38,505 nucleotides of DNA from CAZLLE01 sp964560425 (lineage in GTDB: Bacteria; Campylobacterota; Campylobacteria; Campylobacterales; QNZT01). The notes under the pieces were generated by a model that saw nothing but the letters and a program-made list of their open reading frames with translations, made no database searches and was not told the DNA's origin. The position numbers and the translations under genes are program-made. The DNA lies in assembly GCA_964560425.1 (NCBI GenBank), contig CAZLLE010000092.1, positions 1-38,505 of the forward strand, written 5' to 3'. Within the stretch, counting starts at the first letter, position 1, and every line of letters starts with the position of its first letter. Positions 34,282 through 38,505 of this stretch are shown here, piece after piece.

Positions 34282-35954
34282 TTTATGATATTTTGGAAGT
34301 TTTTAAAAAAGAGTATGAAGATAAGGGAGATAAACTAATTCTTGATAACTATACTCTCAAAGATGGTTTATATATCAAAATAAATCAAGATGAAAATCTT
34401 GAATATTATATTTTTAAAGATGATAAAAAAGTAGAAAAAAAAGAGAATTGTTTTAAAGATATAGATGGTAATACAACTCATATTATGTATGAATGGTTTA
34501 AAGAGAGGGATTATTATAGTAGTTATCTCAATTCCAATAAATCATTTTATGATAAAAAAATTCATAATATTAATTATCTCTCTCTCTTTGTAAAAGTAGA
34601 TAGTTTTATAGGTGAAGATCCTAAAAAAATACTTAATAGAGATTCAATTAAAAAGCAGTTTCAATATCTTTGTAGTTATGCAAAATTTACAAAAAAGCAG
34701 GAGAAAGAGTTTTTAGAAAGTTATCAACTCTATTTTAAAAATAGAGAGAGAAGAAAAGATATTATTAAAAAATATAGATTAATAAAAAATAGTATTGATT
34801 TATCTGTTGCAAAAGCAATTGAAGTTGATGTAAAAAATTATATAAAAATATTTTTTGAAAAAGAGATAGACTTTTATAAAAAAGAGAGTGAAATCTATTA
34901 TGGTCTTAAAATTTTTAATGACATATCATATTCAAAGAGATTAGAAAATGGTATTTATGGACTTTCTGATGCCAATATGGGTTTAAATGCTAAAAAGCCA
35001 TTTTTAGAATATAAAATGAAAAAGACAAAAGCTCCATTTCTATTATTAGATAATGATGCCATTTTAACTAAAAAGTTTTTTGATTGGTTAAAATTTCAAG
35101 ATCTCAAAGATAAATATCCATTGAATGATTCAATCTTTATGCATCGTGATTTTAGGGAAAAAGATCTATTACTTGATTTTGATTATATCCCTACAAAGAT
35201 CAAAAAATTAACCCCTTCCATTATCGTAAAAAATTATCTTAAAGTAGATAAATTTGAAGATTATGAGATAAAAGAACTCTTTAATTTAGAGTCTAAAATA
35301 GATGAGGTTTTTTATGCAAAACAGTTAATTTTTAACTATTTTAATGATGATATAAAGGTTTCGAGTTTTGTATCTAAAGAGTTACAAAATTTACTGCTAG
35401 TTACAAAATATAGTATGATAAATTATTTTAAAAAGCATGATGATAGAGAATTTTATCAAGTTATCAAAAAATATGGTTCAAAATTTATTTTAAATAGTTT
35501 AAGAGCTGGATATGAATCAAAAGCAAAAGAGAGTTTAAATCTAAAACTTTCATTACTCAAATACAAAGGAGAAGAGATTATGAATGTAGAAAATATGTTT
35601 GAAAATATAAAACAACAGTTAGATGAGTCAGAATATAAATCATTAACAAAAGATGAATTTTTCTTTTTAAGCGGTCAAATAGCTAACTATCTATTAGCTC
35701 AAAAAGAGCAACATCAGAAGAAACAAGATTTATTAGAGCCATACTTGAGGTGTAATAATAGTAAAAAGCTAAAAAAAGAGTTGCAGTTTACATTTTTTCA
35801 ATATAAACATGCTCTATTTTTTAATAATAAAAGATTTAATAATGCTATGGCTCTTATCCAATCGTATGATAAGAATGAGAGAATGGCTGATAATATGGAT
35901 AGTTTTTTAGTTGGTTATTTAGCGGATAATATATTTTTTGAAAAAAAGGAGTAG
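34278..35954 (+). CDS. cas8b: Type I-B Cascade large subunit Cas8b (Csh1/TM1802-like)
   Basis: 558 residues. Cas8b proteins diverge strongly, but the C-terminal 120 residues match the Csh1 pattern: EFFFLSGQIANYLL, then a helical stretch, FFQYKHALFFNNKRFNNAM, and a final helix. That region corresponds to the Cas11 small-subunit fold. The position, cas6-cas8b-cas7-cas5, is that of subtype I-B. It should recognise the PAM and help recruit Cas3. It carries an in-frame internal start at 35580. It begins in an ATGA overlap with cas6. Confidence 0.83.
   Translation: MIYDILEVFKKEYEDKGDKLILDNYTLKDGLYIKINQDENLEYYIFKDDKKVEKKENCFKDIDGNTTHIMYEWFKERDYYSSYLNSNKSFYDKKIHNINYLSLFVKVDSFIGEDPKKILNRDSIKKQFQYLCSYAKFTKKQEKEFLESYQLYFKNRERRKDIIKKYRLIKNSIDLSVAKAIEVDVKNYIKIFFEKEIDFYKKESEIYYGLKIFNDISYSKRLENGIYGLSDANMGLNAKKPFLEYKMKKTKAPFLLLDNDAILTKKFFDWLKFQDLKDKYPLNDSIFMHRDFREKDLLLDFDYIPTKIKKLTPSIIVKNYLKVDKFEDYEIKELFNLESKIDEVFYAKQLIFNYFNDDIKVSSFVSKELQNLLLVTKYSMINYFKKHDDREFYQVIKKYGSKFILNSLRAGYESKAKESLNLKLSLLKYKGEEIMNVENMFENIKQQLDESEYKSLTKDEFFFLSGQIANYLLAQKEQHQKKQDLLEPYLRCNNSKKLKKELQFTFFQYKHALFFNNKRFNNAMALIQSYDKNERMADNMDSFLVGYLADNIFFEKKE
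35565..35571 (+). promoter_or_regulatory. Internal ribosome binding site within cas8b
   Basis: AAAGGAG at 35565-35571 lies 8 nt before an in-frame ATG (35580). It is the same sequence and about the same spacing as the ribosome binding sites of cas6 and the HEPN gene in this operon, so it should be used. Confidence 0.7.
35580..35954 (+). CDS. cas11b: Cas11b small subunit from internal translation of cas8b
   Basis: The in-frame ATG at 35580 would give a separate 124-residue, mostly helical protein (starting MNVENMFENI) identical to the C-terminus of Cas8b. Internal translation of Cas11 from within cas8 is established for types I-B, I-C and I-D; several copies form the belly of Cascade. The length (about 120-130 aa), the helical content and the consensus ribosome binding site at ideal spacing all fit. 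There is no separate cas11 gene in the operon. Confidence 0.72.
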   Translation: MNVENMFENIKQQLDESEYKSLTKDEFFFLSGQIANYLLAQKEQHQKKQDLLEPYLRCNNSKKLKKELQFTFFQYKHALFFNNKRFNNAMALIQSYDKNERMADNMDSFLVGYLADNIFFEKKE

Positions 35955-35958
35955 GTTT

Positions 35959-36432
35959 ATGAATATCACAACTAAACAACTTCAAAAAGTCAAAAAACAC
36001 TATGAAGCTCTAAAAGAGTATAGAGAGTTTATACAAAATGTTAAATTTAATTTTGATGTAGAAGAGTTTAAAAAACTAGATACTCCTAAAAAAGCTGTTT
36101 TGGAAGCTTATCTTAAGAGATTTTCATCTTTGCAGGATTATTTGGGTGCCAAAGTTTTTAAAAGTTTGCTTGATATGGCTGGGATTAGTTATAGCAAGAT
36201 GAGTGAAGTTCTAATTTTGATTGAGAAAGAGGATATTGTATCTCTTGATATGTGGATAGAATTTAGAAATGTTAGAAATGATTTAGAGCATGATTATCCT
36301 GATGAACTAGAAGAGGCTTTAAGTGATTTGAAATATTGTTTTGATAGTTTTGAGTATATGCAAGAGGTTGTGATAAAAGTTTTTGAGTTTGCAAGGAGAT
36401 ATGATGAGAGTATCAGCTTATATAAAAAATGA
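35959..36432 (+). CDS. HEPN-domain ribonuclease toxin (HepT-like) within the cas operon
   Basis: A 157-residue, all-helical protein with the HEPN catalytic motif RX4HXY in FRNVRNDLEHDYP: R106, H111, Y113. This is the signature of HepT toxins, RNases (reported to cut mRNA or tRNA) that are silenced when the partner nucleotidyltransferase AMPylates the motif tyrosine. AAAGGAG (35945-35951) lies 7 nt before the ATG at 35959; the frame's upstream start at 35938 lies inside cas8b and before this site. The gap to the cas8b stop is 4 nt. The 3' end overlaps the MNT gene by 29 nt. It is not a known Cascade subunit. Confidence 0.85.
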   Translation: MNITTKQLQKVKKHYEALKEYREFIQNVKFNFDVEEFKKLDTPKKAVLEAYLKRFSSLQDYLGAKVFKSLLDMAGISYSKMSEVLILIEKEDIVSLDMWIEFRNVRNDLEHDYPDELEEALSDLKYCFDSFEYMQEVVIKVFEFARRYDESISLYKK

Positions 36433-36691
36433 GATACTCAAAGCTTCTGAAAAAGCTTTTGGTGAGTGTGAGTTAATTCTCTTTGGTAGTCGTATTGATA
36501 ATACTAAAAGGGGTGGTGATTTTGATATTGCTGTTGTTAAAGATATGGGTATGGAAGCTTTCAAAAAGGCAAAAGTACAATTTTTTAAGTATCTTTTATT
36601 AAAGGATTTGGATTTGCCTATTGATTTGGTTCTATATAACAAAGCAGATAGCCTATTTAAACAAGAGATAGACAAAGGAGTAAGATTATGA
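36404..36691 (+). CDS. Minimal nucleotidyltransferase antitoxin (MntA-like)
   Basis: A 95-residue Pol-beta-fold protein with an intact active site: FGS (G28, S29), then D39 and D41 in GGDFDIAV (GSX9DXD), and the third acid D74 in DLPIDLVLY. MntA enzymes neutralise HepT by adding AMP to its motif Tyr. I chose the ATG at 36404 because AAGGAG (36393-36398) is 5 nt upstream; the ATG at 36401 is too close and the TTG at 36383 lies before the site. It is shorter than most MntA proteins. Its stop overlaps the cas7 ATG (ATGA, 36688-36691). Confidence 0.87.
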   Translation: MRVSAYIKNEILKASEKAFGECELILFGSRIDNTKRGGDFDIAVVKDMGMEAFKKAKVQFFKYLLLKDLDLPIDLVLYNKADSLFKQEIDKGVRL

Positions 36692-37581
36692 ATAGAGTAT
36701 ATGGAATTATTGGAATAAAAGCAAAAATGGCAAATTGGAATGCAGACTTTACAGGTCGTCCTAAAAGTACAAGTAATGGTGATATTTTTGGAAGCGATAA
36801 AGCCTTGAAATATCCTATGAAAAGGATGTGGGAAAGTGCTGGTAAGAGTATTCTTTTTATAAAAAGTTGGAAAGAAAATAAAAATGGTATTGTACCAAAC
36901 CAATTAGGGGAGAGATATGCAACTCTTTTTTCTGAAATTGATAAAAAGAAGACAACAACGAAAGAAGTCATGACTAATCTTTTTAAATGTACTGATGTTA
37001 AAAATTTTGGTGCTACTTTTGCAGAAGAGGGACAAAATATTTCTATTACTGGTGCTGTTCAGTTTGGGCAAGGGTTTAATAAGTTTGATGATACAAATAT
37101 TGAGATACAAGATATACTCTCTCCATTTGCTGACTCAACCAAAGATGATGCCAAACAATCGACTCTAGAAACAAAAATAACTGTAGATGAAGCACACTAT
37201 TTTTATGGATTTTCTATTAACCCTAAAAACTATGATGAGTATAAAGAGGTTTTAGGAGATGATTTTAAAGGTTATACAAAAGAAGATTATGAAGAGTTTA
37301 AAGAGGTAGCTCTAACTTCAGCCACAGCGTATAGCACAAACTCAAAGTTTGGTTGTGAAAATGAGTTTGCTCTGTTTGTAGAGTGTAAAGATAATGAGTG
37401 TTATTTGCCAGATTTGAGTGATTATATAGAATTTGATAGCAAAAAGAGAGAGATTGACTTAGCAAAGGTTGAAGAGTTAGTTGGTGATAAGGCAGATATA
37501 GAGGTTTATTCAAATCCTTTTAAAGTAAAAGTGATTACAACTAAAACTCATAAAAATATCTTTACTAAAGAAGCGATTTAA
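36688..37581 (+). CDS. cas7: Type I-B Cascade backbone protein Cas7 (Csh2-like)
   Basis: A 297-residue RAMP protein. The N-terminal RVYGIIGIKAKMANWNAD strand and FTGRPKSTSNGDIFGSDKAL loop, the central GATFAEEGQNISITGAVQFG region and the later AHYFYGFSINP are Csh2 features. It polymerises along the crRNA. The ATG overlaps the MNT stop, so translation should be coupled to the toxin-antitoxin pair rather than directly to cas8b. Next comes the only real gap in the operon. Confidence 0.9.
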   Translation: MNRVYGIIGIKAKMANWNADFTGRPKSTSNGDIFGSDKALKYPMKRMWESAGKSILFIKSWKENKNGIVPNQLGERYATLFSEIDKKKTTTKEVMTNLFKCTDVKNFGATFAEEGQNISITGAVQFGQGFNKFDDTNIEIQDILSPFADSTKDDAKQSTLETKITVDEAHYFYGFSINPKNYDEYKEVLGDDFKGYTKEDYEEFKEVALTSATAYSTNSKFGCENEFALFVECKDNECYLPDLSDYIEFDSKKREIDLAKVEELVGDKADIEVYSNPFKVKVITTKTHKNIFTKEAI

Positions 37582-37583
37582 AG

Positions 37584-37709
37584 ATGGAACACTCATGTTT
37601 TCAAAAAAATAAAAATAAAAATTATGAGGGTTTCTCTCGCCAAAGGCGAAGCTTTAGTGAGGGGAATTTTTACTGGGCTTTGCTCAGTAAAAAGGAGATT
37701 TTCAGATGA
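37584..37709 (+). CDS. 41-codon ORF bridging cas7 and cas5
   Basis: The ATG is 2 nt after the cas7 stop and the TGA overlaps the cas5 ATG (ATGA, 37706-37709). The ORF thus fills the whole gap in coupling geometry. It starts MEHSCFQKNKNKNYEG, and its second half is Arg/Ser/aromatic-rich (RQRRSFSEGNFYWA). No good ribosome binding site precedes it (AAAGAAG at 37566-37572 is 11 nt away). The second half translates a hairpin-rich sequence, so it may be an inserted repeat that kept the frame open rather than a functional peptide. Confidence 0.25.
   Translation: MEHSCFQKNKNKNYEGFSRQRRSFSEGNFYWALLSKKEIFR
37637..37693 (+). repeat. Two GC-richer hairpins between cas7 and cas5
   Basis: Hairpin 1 is tcgcc-aaa-ggcga (37637-37649). 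Hairpin 2 is tttttactgggc-ttt-gctcagtaaaaa (37667-37693), a 12-bp stem with one G-U pair and a 3-nt loop. The 3' arm of hairpin 2 ends in the first AA of the cas5 ribosome binding site AAGGAG (37692-37697), so folding would partly hide it. Between them lies ggcgaagctttagtgagg. The block is richer in G/C than its surroundings and may be a dispersed intergenic repeat or an RNA-processing site. Confidence 0.5.
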
Positions 37710-38500
37710 ATGCTATAAGCTTTTCTCTTAGTGGTAAAAGTGCATGTTTTAGAAAACCAGATGTAAATCAATATGCTTATTTTACCTATAACAATATACA
37801 CAAACCTGCTCTTTTGGGAATGTTTGGTGCGATACTTGGATATGGAGGGCATATACAACTGCATAATGAAAACAGAGAGATTGAACAAAAAAACAAAAGT
37901 ATAAAGAAAAAAGCTGATAAAAAGCCTTTAAATAATGGTTATCCAGAGTTTTATGATAAGTTAAAGGAGTTAAAAATCTCTATTGTCCCTCTTGCTCCAC
38001 ATGGATATTTTAGTAAAAAGATACAGGTTTTTAACAACTCAGTAGGATATGCGAGTCGTGAGATGGGTGGAAATTTAATAGTTCGTGAGCAGTGGCTTGA
38101 AGATCCAGCTTGGCAGATTATGATTTTAGATAATGGTGTAAAAGAGTATGAGAAACTAAAAGATTATTTGATAAACAAAAAATCGGTTTTTATCCCTTAT
38201 CTTGGTAAAAATGATCATCCTGCAAAGATAGATGAGGTTAAAGAGATAGAACTAAATGATGAATTATCACTTGATGATGGAAATTATATTGATTCTCTTT
38301 TTATCAAAAACAGTGAATCAATAGATGGTTGGCAAAAGGAGGGAGAAGAACCATATATATTTCAAGAAGTTTCGCCCATAAAACTTCAAAAAGAGTATCA
38401 TTTTTATGAATATGAAACTTTGGTTTTTACAAATATAGAGATAGATAATATACCAAAAGATACATATAGCTATCAAGATAAAAATTATGCTTTTATCTGA
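37706..38500 (+). CDS. cas5: Type I-B Cascade subunit Cas5 (Cas5h/Cas5b-like)
   Basis: A 264-residue RAMP protein. The N-terminus (SFSLSGKSACFRKPDVNQYAY) and the following PALLGMFGAILGYGG correspond to the Cas5 hallmark in which the family turns from the first strand into the conserved L-GM-GAILG helix. It binds the 5' handle of the crRNA and caps the Cas7 filament beside Cas8b. AAGGAG lies 8 nt before the ATG. The stop is 5 nt from the window end; cas3 would be expected next but is outside. Confidence 0.9.
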   Translation: MNAISFSLSGKSACFRKPDVNQYAYFTYNNIHKPALLGMFGAILGYGGHIQLHNENREIEQKNKSIKKKADKKPLNNGYPEFYDKLKELKISIVPLAPHGYFSKKIQVFNNSVGYASREMGGNLIVREQWLEDPAWQIMILDNGVKEYEKLKDYLINKKSVFIPYLGKNDHPAKIDEVKEIELNDELSLDDGNYIDSLFIKNSESIDGWQKEGEEPYIFQEVSPIKLQKEYHFYEYETLVFTNIEIDNIPKDTYSYQDKNYAFI

Positions 38501-38505
38501 TTTTG

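Noticed and set aside
36418..36971. Antisense ORFs of 161 and 104 codons over the MNT and cas7 genes
   Set aside because: They lie opposite genes with intact motifs, lack ribosome binding sites, and have the low-complexity composition of reverse-strand shadows.
37595..37732. A second-frame 45-codon ORF across the cas7-cas5 gap
   Set aside because: It runs into the cas5 coding region, has no ribosome binding site, and overlaps the better placed 41-codon ORF; it is probably a by-product of the hairpin repeat.
33492..38505. Possible CRISPR array or single repeats around the cas genes
   Set aside because: I looked in the gaps at 33492-33558 and 37582-37705 and at the right edge; no direct repeat of 28-37 nt with regular spacing, and no typical repeat end, was found.

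Overview
The window is a low-GC chromosomal segment (roughly 30% G+C by eye) from a member of the Campylobacterota (formerly Epsilonproteobacteria). The evidence is the gene content and order: ispA-tkt, purA followed by fliJ-like, motE-like and DUF507 genes and carA, and a ccoNOQP operon with a DUF4006 gene and a fixH-like gene. The presence of hisZ and the overall layout suggest a Sulfurimonas/Sulfurovum-type organism rather than Campylobacter or Helicobacter, but the genus is an inference. Every supported gene is on the + strand. No tRNA, rRNA, insertion sequence or CRISPR array was seen.

Layout. (1) 1-2299: the 3' end of a polyprenyl synthetase gene, then transketolase. (2) 2338-3912: an unusual fusion of a formyltransferase-like domain to a beta-propeller-like glycosyl-transfer domain, followed by an AT-only hairpin with a T8 tract. 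(3) About 4120-18688: a surface polysaccharide locus of the Wzx/Wzy type. It holds a GT4 glycosyltransferase, galE, wecB, wecC (UDP-ManNAcA supply), a flippase, an O-antigen polymerase/ligase, a second GT4, a Wza-like lipoprotein, a Wzc-like tyrosine autokinase, a large unrecognised membrane protein and a WecA-type priming transferase. (4) 18748-23545: hisZ, purA, fliJ-like, motE-like, DUF507 and carA, tightly packed. (5) 23730-28394: cbb3 oxidase ccoNOQP, DUF4006, an unlisted 34-codon membrane ORF, an unrecognised two-TM protein and a FixH-like assembly factor. (6) 28381-33491: an AddB/AddA-type helicase-nuclease pair; addB starts inside the fixH-like gene. (7) 33559 to the end: a type I-B CRISPR effector operon, cas6-cas8b-HEPN-MNT-cas7-cas5. 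It runs off the window before any cas3, cas1/2/4 or array.

The most interesting part is region 7. A complete HEPN ribonuclease plus minimal nucleotidyltransferase pair (HepT/MntA type, with RX4HXY and GSX9DXD motifs) sits between cas8b and cas7, inside the Cascade gene set. Its junctions are a 4-nt gap, a 29-nt overlap and a 4-nt ATGA overlap, so toxin, antitoxin and effector subunits should be made from one message. In the same operon cas8b carries a strong in-frame internal ribosome binding site and ATG that should produce a separate Cas11 small subunit. The only gap in the operon, between cas7 and cas5, holds two GC-richer hairpins and is spanned by a 41-codon ORF whose stop overlaps the cas5 start. 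A working hypothesis is a Cascade operon with a built-in protein toxin-antitoxin guard. The sequence supports the arrangement but not the function.
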